NCBI GenBank assembly: GCA_023053545.1
Contig: JAKZAN010000001.1
Location: 13,823,751 to 13,887,750 of the forward strand
DNA from: Lepidurus packardi
Taxonomy: Eukaryota > Arthropoda > Branchiopoda > Notostraca > Triopsidae
Direction of reading: 5' to 3'
Length of the DNA stretch: 64,000 nt
The position numbers and the translations under genes were made by a program. Positions 35,513 through 47,565 of the stretch are shown one piece after another (the first letter of the stretch is position 1; every line of letters begins with the position of its first letter). Under the pieces are notes generated by a model. That model saw only the letters and a program-made list of their open reading frames with translations. It was not told the DNA's origin and ran no database searches.

Positions 35513-38500
35513 ATGAAGGTGGGATTAAGACTGTTAGTACATAACGTACGCAAAAGTTTTAATCAACTAACAGAAACAGTTCGGTAAGCTGAAGCCTTAT
35601 ATCCAAACACTATTGTAATCATCGAGCCCCCTCAAAAACTTCAGATTACAGGAATACTGGGTTTTGACGTGATAAGACCATATTTGGATTACGAAGGTGT
35701 AATACTCCTACGCAAAACAGCAAGTCCTTTCCAAGTCATGGAAATCACGGAACTCTACGCGATACTGAAGGTCGCTCTCCCCAACGTTTCACCAATAGTG
35801 ATCACATTAATCTATAGGAGACATTCGGTAGACACATCTTCACTGTTGGAAGAGATTTGAAAGAAATCTCAACATTTAGGCCCATACTATATACTCACCG
35901 GGGACTTTAATGCACATCATTGGGAGTGGGAAAATAAAGTCCCGGATTCAGCCAGCTGTCAGCTCTATGACTTTACTACCAATCGTAACATACGCCTACT
36001 CAATGATTGGAACCTTCCAACCTTCCGCAACAATCGTGGTCACTCTTCTACTATTGATCTTACATGGGTCTCAGCTCAATTAGTAACTCAAGTACGCTGG
36101 AAGCTCCTAGAGGAAACCGAATTTTACAATGAGTCAGACCACAGGGCTACCTTGTTGACTCTCATGCGAAGCGACCCTAGTAAACCTATACGTATGTGGT
36201 GCTATAGCAAAGCGAATTGGGAAAAACTCCGTCAAGACACTGCGACAGAACTAACGAAGGCGCAGCATATGTTTTCCAATCTCGTAAACACAGAAGCTAT
36301 TGACAGAGCAGCAGAAAAATTGACTACTGTGATTCAATGGACGATACGTTCAAATATACCTAAAAGATCTGTCAGGACAAAATCAAGCCCTTGGTGGAAT
36401 CAAGAACTGCAAACTCTTCGTAAAAGTGCAACCAAAGCCCTACGAATTTATCGTCAGTTTGGGGATAAGAAGCTAGAAGCAATATGGAAGGAAGCCAGAA
36501 ACATATACCGATCAAAAACGAGAAGCCAGCGAGATAATTACTGGGCTCACAAGACGGAAATCCCAGACAACCGAATAATCTGGAATTTGGATAGAGCCTT
36601 AAGACAGGAGAACAGCAAAAACAGTTTGGAACTAATTCGACAAGAGGACTGAAACCCATTCCCAGATTTGCATTCAAAACTAAATTGCATTACTGAAAAT
36701 CTGCTTGAAGGAGTTCCTATTGTGGAAGCTCCAACACCAACTAGAACCTCACGCAGCCGACCTAAACCCCACGAATACGCGCGTTCTTTATCAAAGAAGG
36801 AGTTCACTGAGGAAGAAATCGGAAACATTGTTAAAAATCTGCGTCCAAACAAAGCTCCTGGAATGGACGACATCCAGCCAATTGTCCTTAAGGCACTCTG
36901 GCGAACCATTGTCGGATCAGTCTGGAATATATATAACGCTTCTTTCTGTCTCGGCCTTTACCCCAAGATAGAGCGAGAGTTCTGCCCCTTCCGAAACCTG
37001 GGAAAACTGATTATACTGTGTTAAAAAGCTTCCGTCCAATTGCGCTTTTGCCTGTTCTCGGAAAAGTTTTAGAAAAAGCTGTAGCAATGAGATTGCAAAC
37101 TTACCTAGAAGAAAACAACATCCTGTCAGACAGGCAATGGGGTTTTATACCGGGGAGGTCAACAACAGATGCACTCGTATCACTTAGCAACGCGGTTCTG
37201 GAGAGCTTGGACAAACGCAAGGTGCATACTACACTAGTTCTGGACATAAAAGGTGCCTTCGATAACGTCGATCGCGACAAGCTAATAACCGAGCTGCGGA
37301 AGAGAATAGTCCCCACGAAAATAGTGAATTGGTCCAGGAGTTTTCTCGAAAACCGCAAGGCATTTGTGGTACATGGATATGAGAAGAGTGATACATATTG
37401 AATCCAAAAGGGAGTTCCTCAAGGTTCTCCCATCTCCCCGATACTCTTCCTCACCTATATCGATGAATCCTTGAAGGTTATCAAACGGAAACGAATTAGT
37501 GCTCAACTATTTGCCGACGATCTATGCCTCGAAACGTCAGGTTCATCAAGCGAGAAAAATGTTGCCTTCTTAACCAAGAAGCTCTCAGCCCTAGAGAAGT
37601 GGGGAACTAGATTTCGGCTGGAGTTTTCCAAAGATAAAACTGAGATTATCCATTTCACAAGAAAACGATCTAGCGAAGAGGCTCCATCAGTCTGGGGAAC
37701 AACAACAATTCAACCCAAGAGTTCTTTGAGATACGTGGGTTTGACCTACGACTCCCAACTACTTTGGACTAAGCACATAGCCATTCTTGCAGCTCAAAGC
37801 AACCAGATTTTGCTAAGGATTCAAAAACTAACGAGAGTTAGCAAGTCCATCAACTGCTCCCAAGTACGGAATCTTTTCCAGGCGACAAACACTTCAAAAC
37901 TATGTTACGGATATTCGGCATGGTGCAATGCCTCTTCATCTAAGTTACATCCAATCATCCAAATATTCAGACGAGGGCTACTAACTATAACAGGTGCCCT
38001 GCACACGACACCAATAGTAGCCTTGGAGGTCGAGACCGGTCTTCCACCCCTTACCCTACTCTTAGATGCTGCACTCCTACGATATTATGCATGCAGGCAT
38101 TGGTGCAATTGGCCAACACCACAGGATATTGCAAGACACAAAACCTACACCTCTTGTACCGAAAGAGCGAGAGCCCTGGCCCTGGTCGCTTGGAAAAATC
38201 CACCCACATGCCTAGCAGAAGCCCGGAAATGGATCGAAGAATCGATGATGGAGGCGTGGAAGAACCGGTTGATAGCAAATAAAAGCCCCCTAAAAGATCT
38301 ACATATCACCCCCTCCCAACGAGGGATAGTCGATACCTACCTCCGAAGAAGTATCATCTCCAAGATTATTCAAATTCGGACAACACACTACCCAACAAAA
38401 TCCTACCTAAAGCACATGGGCAAAGCGGAATCGGAGTCATGTTCCTGTCGCGAACAATGAAACCAAGATCTCAGACACCTTATTTTCCACTGCCGTAAAC

Positions 38501-38530
38501 TGAACAAGGAGAGAGCAATCCTGTTGAGGA
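35513..38530 (+). pseudogene. LINE ORF2: endonuclease and reverse transcriptase, decayed
   Basis: APE-type endonuclease followed by reverse transcriptase of a Jockey/R1/Tad-like LINE. Endonuclease motifs: ILTGDFNAHHWEW, the STIDLTWVS block and the terminal SDHRA. RT motifs: LRPNKAPGMDDIQP, SFRPIALLPVLGKVLEK, LDIKGAFDNVDR, GVPQGSPISPILF and the active-site box LFADD. The C-terminus has a CSC...HC zinc-like remnant. In-frame stops are at 35585 (TAA), 35858, 36650, 37399 and 38458 (all TGA), with one frameshift near 36970. It is dead but recognisable over its whole length. No poly(A) tail or target duplication was found; the 3' end is placed at about 38530-38600. Confidence 0.88.
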
Positions 38531-38599
38531 AACGCGAGAGCTTGCGGATACGGGCTGGTCCGCCAGGTTTCGGTTTGTCAAGTCGGGTGGGATGACGTG

Positions 38600-41500
38600 C
38601 TTTTTCTGTGACTGAAATGAAACTTGGTAAACCTTAAAACCTTACCAAGTTGTGTTTAAACATGAACGGTATTACTAAGTGTTGTCCCTTTTCTATTTAT
38701 TAGGTGGTGACAAATTTCACAAACAGTTTACAAGTGTTCAATGTGCGGTGTCCTTTCTTTCATCCCGTTCCGCTCAGCCAAATTTATCCCCGTGCGTTCT
38801 ACCATCCTTTTCGAGAAGAAAAAGAAGAACGCAACTTGTTTTATCTGCTAAGGTGAGGCTGGGTGGAGACAGCTATTATTCACCTTCTGATGGGAGCCCC
38901 CAGGAGAACCAGAAGGAAAGGTATGCCAGGAATTGAAAGTGTTGTGGCCGGTTAGGTCTTTTGCTGCGACATTTGAATTTCCTGGGGGGCAGGAAAGTTT
39001 TCGCTGTGCCATTTAATAGGTCTTTTATGGCAAAAACAAGGGACATTTTTCTGTGGGGTCATCCGGGTGGTGGGAACTTGGACTGAAGAACGCGAAGACG
39101 TCGACAGGCAGGGGAAAAAGTTTCGTCTGTGGACATTTCTGGCCAAGTACATTATTTTCTATTCAGTTTTAATAGAGGAAACATGTTAGTAACTAAATCT
39201 TCATCTCTTTTACAGGCTTTCACTCCGTTTGGGTCCCTTAGCGATCCGTCAGCGATTTTGTCGTGTTTTCAAGATTGTTTGCTGCTTTGGGGCCGGATAA
39301 GAACTTTTCGGAAGAGGTAAGAGCTTATTTTTATTTTTCCAATGTGGTTTTTTGTTTTTTTCCCCTAACCGAAGCGTTCACTGTATGTTTGAACAAATTG
39401 GTAATATACGCATAGAAGGTAGACTGATTTTCAAGTGTTTAAGTAGCTGAGTTTTAGCGTTTCTATTCCTATTTTTACCGTTTTATTCTTGTTCCTTTTT
39501 TTGTAGGACGTTCATGAGACCACGACAGAAAAGGAGGAAGAACGCTCGCAAGGTTCTGGGTTGCAACAGCTAAAAAGGGGAGCAGAACCTGCACTTGGTC
39601 GACTTGGGGAAAATCTTCGCCTTTCCTACCCCGGCCAGGTCTAGAGGCGGGGGGGATGGGATACATTTGAATCTTTTCAGAAAGGAGAGTACATGTCGTA
39701 TATTACTCTGTGCGTTCGTCTCTGTTCGTCTTTTTGGGCAGCTCAAAATTATTTTTAAAAACAAATTCCGTAATCTCTTGAGTTTGTGCAGAGAAAGCTT
39801 CGCTTATGCTAGCCCGGGCAAAGCTTTTGGGTTTGAAAGAATGAAACAGTTCTTGGCCAGTGTTTTCTTTCTGTCAAACTCGTCGCATTTTATCATTTTT
39901 CAGGGAGATTTTATCTCAGTTTATGGTAATTTCTTGTAAATTTTTGAGAAAGCGCCCGGAAGAGAACTGAGCCGACCGAATGGCGTTTTAGTTACAGCTA
40001 TATTAATATCTCTTTATTTTAGTTTTTCGCTTCCAATAAGAAGATGTACACGTTAAGCAATCCTTTGTCCTGGGGTTCAGATGACCTTGAGCTCCTGACT
40101 TGAGCTGAGTGGACATGGGACTCCTTTTTTGGATTTTGTGTACTGACGGTATTACGTTTGACATTAAGTTCAATGCCATTTCGGCACTAATTTTCCACCA
40201 TTGGGTTTGAAAAAAGGAGCGCTTTGTATTGGACCATATGTAATCCCTGTGGTCTGGTTCCCTTGGTGAGCTTTCTTCAATTCGCGGTTTTTTCAAGCTT
40301 GTTTACCGAAGATGTCAAGTTTTGGAAGTCGAGGTAACCTTTTCGTTTCCCCCAAATAGCTGTTACATTCTCAAACTTTTGAGGGAAATTTCTTTCTCAT
40401 TTGAGTCTCTTGAGACATAAGGAGCGCTAAAATTCAAAATACTGAATATTATAGTCCAATTTATCCTTCAATTTAGTGCAAAGTAAAAGATTTTGTACAT
40501 GTTCTTTGAGATTCAGAAAGTCTTTTGCCCTAGAAAGAAAATGTCGTTTTTAGGATTTAGCCTTTGACTCGTTTGTGCAAGTTCCGACTAACTTTTTTCT
40601 CCCTTCTGTGTTTGTTTTGTAGGACCTCCGTAAGCTAGACCGCGGAAAGAGGGTGGAATATGGAAAGGAAACCTTTCTGGGCTGCAAAACTCGTGCAGTG
40701 TCTCAAAGCGAAAAGTAGGATGTGAATAAGTAGACTTGGCAAACGACTCAATAGTCTGGAACTTTAACTCTTTCTTGTCTTATTCACCGAGTGTCGACAA
40801 AAGGTACAAACGCCGAATACCATAAATTATAGCGTCTTTCATAGTGGTTAATACTGGTTGTTTTCTCTTTTCTTCTAGTTCTCGGATCCAAAATGGAGAT
40901 AAAAATATGAAGCAAAATATCATCCACTTTAGAAGAAGACGAAGATTATTGTGAGCTGCCGTTGTTAAATTCACTAGTTTTGTCCATGGCGTTTATAACT
41001 GAAGGTAAAGGGTTTTATGTTCAATTTTCGAACAATGAATATCTGCTTGATCATGTAGGCTATTGCTGGCTTGAGAGCTCCGTTTGCGCTAATATTCCGT
41101 CTCGACAAATTTGTGAGCTGGTCCGATCATTTGGGAAGGTTCTTTGAAGGGTAAGTTGTTCCTTTGATAATATCGCTCCAAAAGGAGTTTTCTGCAGTGG
41201 AAATTTTTCATTTATTCGTAGGGTTTTCTCATTCCTCTTTGCTCTAGGCTTCCTTTTTTGAGCCCCTAGTGCTTTTTCCTCGCTAGTTAATGCGAATGCA
41301 TCCCTAAAGAAGATTATCCGTGCATCTATGTCGATTTCTCCAGCTGCAGCAGCGAAGATCATCGTCATCATTACAGCTCTTCCCTCAACCCTTGCCTTGC
41401 CTTTGAGCGTCGTCCTAGTTGATCCCGCTTATCGTCTTTACGTCGCCTTTGATTCGGATTCGCCCTTTCTTGTGATGGAACTAGGAAATCCAGAGGGCAC

Positions 41501-41624
41501 CAGGTATGCCAGGAGGTTTGGTTGCGATAAATCGCCTAAAGATTGGCTGCGATTTAACCTTCTGGTGAACAGAAACGCTTCCGTTGCTCCATTATGCGTT
41601 AGGTCTTCGCGTATTATTAGTGAC
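38600..41624. other. Inverted-repeat spacer, no recognised gene
   Basis: About 3 kb of mixed composition. Several short open frames (for example 39595-39939 and 41328-41783) match no family I know. Pyrimidine tracts followed by AG occur (for example near 39506 and 40620), so spliced small exons cannot be excluded, but I see no coherent gene. Confidence 0.4.
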
Positions 41625-41808
41625 GTATCTCCGCCTAGGCAAATTAGGCAGCTGCCTAGGGGCCCCAGCCGCGGAGGGGGCCCCGGGCCAGGTGCCGAAG
41701 TGGTATACATTGTGAGCACAAGACAAAGAAAAGAAAATGTAAATATTTCCGCACGAAATATTAATTTATGTAATAGTATGTAAAATAACTGGAGATCATT
41801 TTGGAGAC
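41625..41808 (+). repeat. 184-bp dispersed repeat, copy B
   Basis: Inverted match of 22653-22836. Its last 18 bp (GGAGATCATTTTGGAGAC, 41791-41808) recur at 41820-41837, just before the NLR fragment, suggesting slippage or templated joining at this breakpoint. Confidence 0.75.
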
Positions 41809-41851
41809 GGATCATTTTTGGAGATCATTTTGGAGACTTTCCTGGCGGCGC

Positions 41852-42025
41852 AGCCAGGAAGCAAACAGGAGAATTCTGGAAGTTGAGTGTCCTCGACAGT
41901 CGGATCATCGAAGGTCATGAAAGCTACCTCCAAGAGTTTGGTCGTCTTTGCATCGACGTTCTGATAACTAAAAGCATGAGCTTCACCTTATTTGATATAA
42001 CGGGAAACAAATCAAAGGCTGAAAC
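41852..42025 (+). pseudogene. Third NLR fragment, at the inner inverted-repeat breakpoint
   Basis: About 174 bp matching 44650-44824 of the right-arm NLR pseudogene with two differences (A for T in AAACAGGAGA; C for A in ATCGACGTT). It encodes the segment around FWKLSVLDSRIIEGHESYLQ. It ends exactly where the right arm begins, fused to the antisense LINE ORF1 piece. Being more diverged than the arms are from each other, it derives from an older copy or a paralogue. Confidence 0.88.
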
Positions 42026-42289
42026 AGGCGAATCCAGTCTCGACTGCTTTCCCGCTTTTTCTGGGCTATCCACATGAATATCCTTCCTTTTCCTGTCTTT
42101 TTCTCCAGTGCTTGGTTTCCTTGCAAGTTGCTTGAGAGCAGACTTACATTCATCACAGTACTTCTGATTATGGTGATTCTTCTTAAACGGTTTATCACAA
42201 GTTGCGCATTTAGGTGTTATGTCTGTGGTAGCTGTGGTTGTGCAATCCTCCATACGGAGGTTGGATGATAGCTGTGCCATAAGAGCCAC
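42025..42289 (-). pseudogene. Truncated LINE ORF1 5' end (right arm)
   Basis: Mirror of 34081-34345: the first 88 codons of ORF1, including the Cys-rich motif, cut off at the breakpoint. The rest of the LINE is not present on this side. Confidence 0.9.
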
Positions 42290-42916
42290 ACAGTTTGAAG
42301 CACCGAAAAATAGTGGTAAACAGAAGATGAATCCGAGTTTTAAGTAAAAACACTTGGCACTATATCAATAGACAATTAATTTGTGACACGTGACCACGGG
42401 TTAAGAGCGTTGAAAACACGTCCAACTCCAACGTGAACGTCAACAATCACCAACTTCAAACTTATTGTTAAGCGAATTAAGGGCAGTATATAGCCAGTTT
42501 GAAAACGTAATAATTTTACATAAAATGAACAGCAGATAAATTTTATATTTTACCAAGTTTTTATCGGAATTGCTTCTAAATTCTTTTTTAATTGTTCTGC
42601 AACTGCGAGGCAGGCCGGAGTAACGCCACAAGTCCGGCCTGGCCCAACTTGCTTTCCTGGCTTACCTTTTTCGGGACCTTATGGTACAGTACTTTTTTTA
42701 ATGGAATGTGGCACTATTCATTGCTGCTTTTCATGTAAACAACAAAGGATGCGGGAGACAGTGCTGGAGATCAGTTATCTTGAATGAGTTATCTAGAAAC
42801 AAGAACACTTATATTGTTTACGTGAATCCATGTTTAAAACAAACGTAAGATTCCCTTAGAAAAAAGTCAACTTGGCGAAGTGACTTCGTGGATAAGTTGA
42901 GGAAAATACCGGCACG

Positions 42917-45900
42917 ATGGACAGCACCTCAGAAAAGAAAAGCTCGAAAGCTGGAAGTAGGCAACTATACTTTATAGGCTTTAAGGGGAGCAGGTATTAA
43001 TGTAAATACCGATGTCTCATTATAGGTTCCCAACCCCAACAAGACAATAGTAATGAAATTGGTACAATTAAGCTCCAAGATGGCCGTGTCCTAAACGTGG
43101 GTGGCAACATTGGTAACCAGCGAAATTAAGTAAAAGATGGAAACATATTTTCCGAATAACATAATTAACTTAACATTTTGATTGTCTCGCTTGTACGGCC
43201 GAAGAAGAAAGAAGGCGCCCAAGCTCCGAGTTCTTCTTTCGGATGTGGTTGTAAGTATATTCTAGAAAATGGGATCACCCAGTCGATTAATCTTTCTTAA
43301 AATTTCTATGGCAGCTTCCAACAATGCTCTATCCTCGTTCCGACAAGTTAATATAAGCCATTCCACTGTCCATATAGGTACCCGTTTTGAAAATCAAGGA
43401 AACTCTTCGCGAAAACCATCGCCATCGGTGGACATCGATATGATAGATGTAAAATGTCCAATTTATTGAAGTAGCAATGTTAACAACTGCAGACGTTTGC
43501 GTTTATAGTTCACAGAATTGAAAGAATACTACTCGACTACCTTATGTCAAGCATCACCATTGCCATGGTACCCTGAGTACACTTGGGATATCGATGAAGT
43601 CTACACGGAACTAACTTTAAAAGACTCAGCAAAGCCCAACTTCGGTGTGGAAGAACTTTTTAAACATGAGCACGTAAGTGTAACGGGAAATTTTAATTTT
43701 CTTCAAACTCAAGCGCACTCGGTGGCCACTTTAGGAACATTTTCGGAAAGGTGGTAGCTACCGCATTCTGATCGAGGTAGACGCCGGCTATGGAAACTCA
43801 ACCCTGATGCTTAAGATCGCTTCTGATTGGTCCAAAAGAGACTCAAACGATCACGCGAAGTACACCAGTCCTTTTAGTCTACTGTTTATAGTAAAATTGG
43901 GCTGCGTTGGTAAAAATGTAAGTCTACTGAAACATGTATCATCAAGGCTCTATTTGTTCCTAAATTTAAACCAGGGAAAAATCTTGAGTTACATGGAATC
44001 AATTTACGACGAGAAGATGGACACAAAACTTAAGGATATATTAAAAAGTAAAGGAGCAGAAGAGGTTCTAATTCTGCTGGACGGGTACGATGAGGCCAAT
44101 GCTAAGACCAAGGAAGATGTAGGTCGGATAATGAAGAAAGAAATGATGAGCAAGTGCCACGTGGTGCTCACTTCGAGATGCGGACATGTAACCGATGATG
44201 TCGAACGTACAGTCCTGCTTGTAACAGTGAAAGGCTTTGGAGAAAGACAAGTGACAGAGGCAGTTGGCAAGTTCTTCATCAAGGCAGGTCACGTAACCAA
44301 AGCCGATGTTATAAGTTATTTCGTCGTACCAGAACCGTTCCGATTTCCGTTTTTACGAATGTCGGTTTTTTGCGATAGCGAACTGGATGACTCGATCCTA
44401 CCTAGTATCGATGATTTTAAAAATGTTGAAGAAATTTACCCACTATTGCCTGTAGCGCAACGACTCAGTCTGGAGAAATTTAAACGATTCGTGCGAAGGT
44501 ACAAGACGAGAGTCCTTACAAGGAACTAGCTCAGTGTCCACTGCTTTGCGTCATGATGTGTTGTTTAGTCAGCGAGTGCCCGAATGGTGAACTACCTTCA
44601 ACTGTTTCGGGTCTTTACTTTGCCATGATCAACCGGAACCTCTACCGCGCAGCCAGGAAGCAAACTGGAGAATTCTGGAAGTTGAGTGTCCTCGACAGTC
44701 GGATCATCGAAGGTCATGAAAGCTACCTCCAAGAGTTTGGTCGTCTTTGCATCGAAGTTCTGATAACTAAAAGCATGAGCTTCACCTTATTTGATATAAC
44801 GGGAAACAAATCAAAGGCTGAAACTACCGACGTCAAAGTTACTCGACTAATCGAAGCAGGACTGCTGGTCTAAGACATGAAAGAGAAGATTCCTCGTTAC
44901 CAAGTTCCTCATCGAACCACGGCAGAATTTCTAGCCGCCTACTATATTGGTAAATAAACCGACCAGAATCTTTTGGAACAGCACTTACTTGACCTGTATC
45001 GGCTAGAAGCCAGCTTCAATGAAGTTGCGGCTTCCCTGATTGAAATGGGAAAGCAGAGGTGTTTAGTAGACGCTTTCCGTGTCGTTAAGTTCGATTCAGA
45101 CTGTCTTATGGACTTTATGAAAAGTTATTTCACCCAGCATGGTGATGCTGGTACCTGGTCCGAATTTAAAGATGCTCTGCCGAACGCGTACTCCCAAGCT
45201 AAACTAGGTGTACTTGAGGAAGAGGTCTCTGCTACCACACCAGAGTCTAGCGTAACTCTGCTTCAACTGGTTGAAGAGCTCGGCAAGGAGAATATTGGAG
45301 AAAGAAACGCACACCATTCATTTCCAAAGGATTGCCCCGTTTCCCTTGCCTTATATCTTCTTATTCACGAAGTGTTCCAGTTCTGTTGCTGACTTTGTCC
45401 AAGTCCGGTGTTGTTCTTCATACATTGCAATGTTCTGGCGAAGACGACATAATTGGCGACGAAGCGCGACAAGAACTAACTCGCAGTCTTCAGGAGCTTC
45501 TTAAAGCTGATTCCTGTCCTGTTAAGTTGCTCTTTGATCGCTGTACAGAAGGTATGTTAAATTAACTATCTGAATTTTAGATGCTGTTTTGGCTTTTTTT
45601 AATACTTAGATTTAATACCGGTCGTGACCGAGGCCATACAAGAGGTTCCTGAAACTTGCAGTCTGAAGCATTTCGATTTCGGCCTAGATTGTAAGTAGAA
45701 GGGAGCGCTGTAGTTATTTGATATCAGACGTTGATGTGATGTAATGTGGACACTCCAAGGTGATGCAGCAACACACTCTAACTTACCCTTTGAATTCTTA
45801 TTGCAGGTGAGGAAATTGATACATCACTTCTAGTGGAAGTATTGGCTGAAAAGTGGTTGTCTCACTTGCAACACCTGGGCATGAGGTATAAGGACAATAG

Positions 45901-47086
45901 CCACGTAATCAGAACTATTAACTAACTAGGTTTTTCTAGTGGTGTTGTGTTGAACCCAATATTAAAACGACTTTCGGGGCCTGGATGCAGTCTCACTTCG
46001 CTGGACCTCCACTCAACTGAAGACCTACTGCATGAAGACCTAGTGATGCTCGCCAGTAAACTTGAAACGTTAACGCTTGAAAAGATGTATTTCGATTTTT
46101 ACGTGAGTAAAAAAAAATTTACAACTGCACTTCCCCAAAAACTTTGGGGAATTGTACAATTTCATCTTTTCATCCTCGGGCCATCACCGTCTTTTCATAA
46201 ATAATTCAATCACAATTCACCCTTGTTTATACGAAGAAATTCCTTTTTACTCGTGTTACAGGTAATTGAAATCAGCAAGTACGCGGTAAAGGAGAAATGC
46301 TCTCTGAAAAGTCTTCGTCTGAGGTACGTTTCATTGAAGCTTGATGGATTGCTTCCGTCAGCTGATGAGATCCAAGAGCTCCTTGCGTGGAGAAATTTGG
46401 CAGTAAACCTGGAGGAATTGATCATCGATGGATGCGATTTTCCAGTCCAATTGTTCAGTTGGTTGAACCTAACTGCACCTAATCTGCGGACACTATCCAT
46501 CGGCGGAATCTATGGAAACACTCCAAACAATGACAAGCAGTTCTATGCAACCCGTTGTTGGAGGCCTTAACCCGAAGTAGTGGAGACAATATTGAAGAGC
46601 TGTCATTTTTACCCGGCTTTTGGAAAAGTAGAGGTGTACTGATGCTGCATCCGATCCGAGAAGCCCTTCAACGCTGTCCGAGGATGAAGAGTCAACCGGG
46701 GAATTGATGAGAAATCTGATTTATCAAAGATCTCCATAGGTCCTGGTCCTTCAACTCCATTATCCTCCACTGATGAAGAAGCGTTGAAAAGCGATAATAT
46801 TGCCATGGATTTGTTCAAAATAGTTTTAAGTGTTCCTATGCTTCAAACTTTAACTTTTAAGGTAATCTTTTGGGACTGGGGAAGAAGGGATGAATTCCAT
46901 GCCATTGCAGACAATGCTAAAAAATGGCCAGGAAAAACAAACGACAAGGAATGCAATACTTCGTTAACGCTGTGTGGTTTACCTAAGCGTAAAGCATGTC
47001 GTGCTGTGCAAGTATTCAGAGAACGAAAACTAGAATACCGCCTTAGGTACGTAAAAGATCGGGTGTACAAGCTTTGGTTCTGTTAA
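42917..47086 (+). pseudogene. NLR (NACHT-LRR) pseudogene, right-arm copy
   Basis: Intracellular NLR-type receptor. Predicted 5' exons, all GT-AG and in phase: 42917-42956, 43026-43112, 43215-43250, 43315-43448 and 43509-43673; then a large NACHT exon from 43735. Before the NACHT lies the LCQASPLPWYPEYTWDIDEVYT segment, reported here only by its key residues W, D and D, seen in invertebrate NLRs. Walker A reads AGYGNSTL, with asparagine (residue 175) replacing the nucleotide-binding lysine. Walker B is LILLDGYDEA (D270), and sensor 1 is VVLTSR. The frame shifts near 44499; TAA stops lie at 44871 and 44955, on either side of the conserved PHRTTAEFLAAYYI motif. LRR-like exons follow to about 47086 (LRTLSIGG; LETLTLEKMY; LTSLDLHST). 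N-terminal effector domain not recognised. Confidence 0.88.
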
Positions 47087-47259
47087 GGGGTTCGTAACAT
47101 AGGTTCCGGGGGTATGAAAAGGTTAAACAAAATTGTATCCCAGATATATTACCGACTTAGAAATGGGTTACAAGAGTTACAATGGATTATAAGGTTATAA
47201 GTTCGGGTTCTAAAGCTAGAACCCCGGTTACAAAGCTATAAAGTTTAGTTATAACACTA

Positions 47260-47556
47260 TGTCACCACGATTTACGATAGGTGACGTAGAAGAGTATTTG
47301 AAACGACACGAAACAGGTTTAAAGGAGGAATAGATGTATGTCAAAAATGGTAAATATTAAAAGGGCACGTACACGCGTACACACAACCGTTCGGGCCTTT
47401 CTTACTTGCGCAACTGCCTGCCTCCCTTTGAACTCGGCAGTTCAAGGGCGTTGCCAAAAAGTGAAAGAGAAGCAAAGCTAACAGCAACGAAAAACTGAGG
47501 CAGAGCAAAGTCAATAAAACAAAGAAATATAAAACCCTTTCCGGTAGTCCGGAACA
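47260..47556 (-). repeat. BEL/Pao 3' LTR (right arm)
   Basis: Mirror of 28814-29110; no differences noticed. Confidence 0.93.
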
Positions 47557-47565
47557 AAGCCGGCC

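Noticed and set aside
35513..38530. UGA read as tryptophan (alternative code) in the LINE
   Set aside because: TGG is used for Trp elsewhere in the element, a TAA and a frameshift are also present, and decay by CGA to TGA explains the stops.
43269..43469. Separate small gene starting MGSPSRL
   Set aside because: It is intron sequence plus NLR exon 4 read through; splicing at 43315 joins exons in phase.
44497..44527. A very short intron explaining the NLR frame shift
   Set aside because: The GT...AG interval would be about 31 bp, below any intron seen here; a simple frameshift is more economical.
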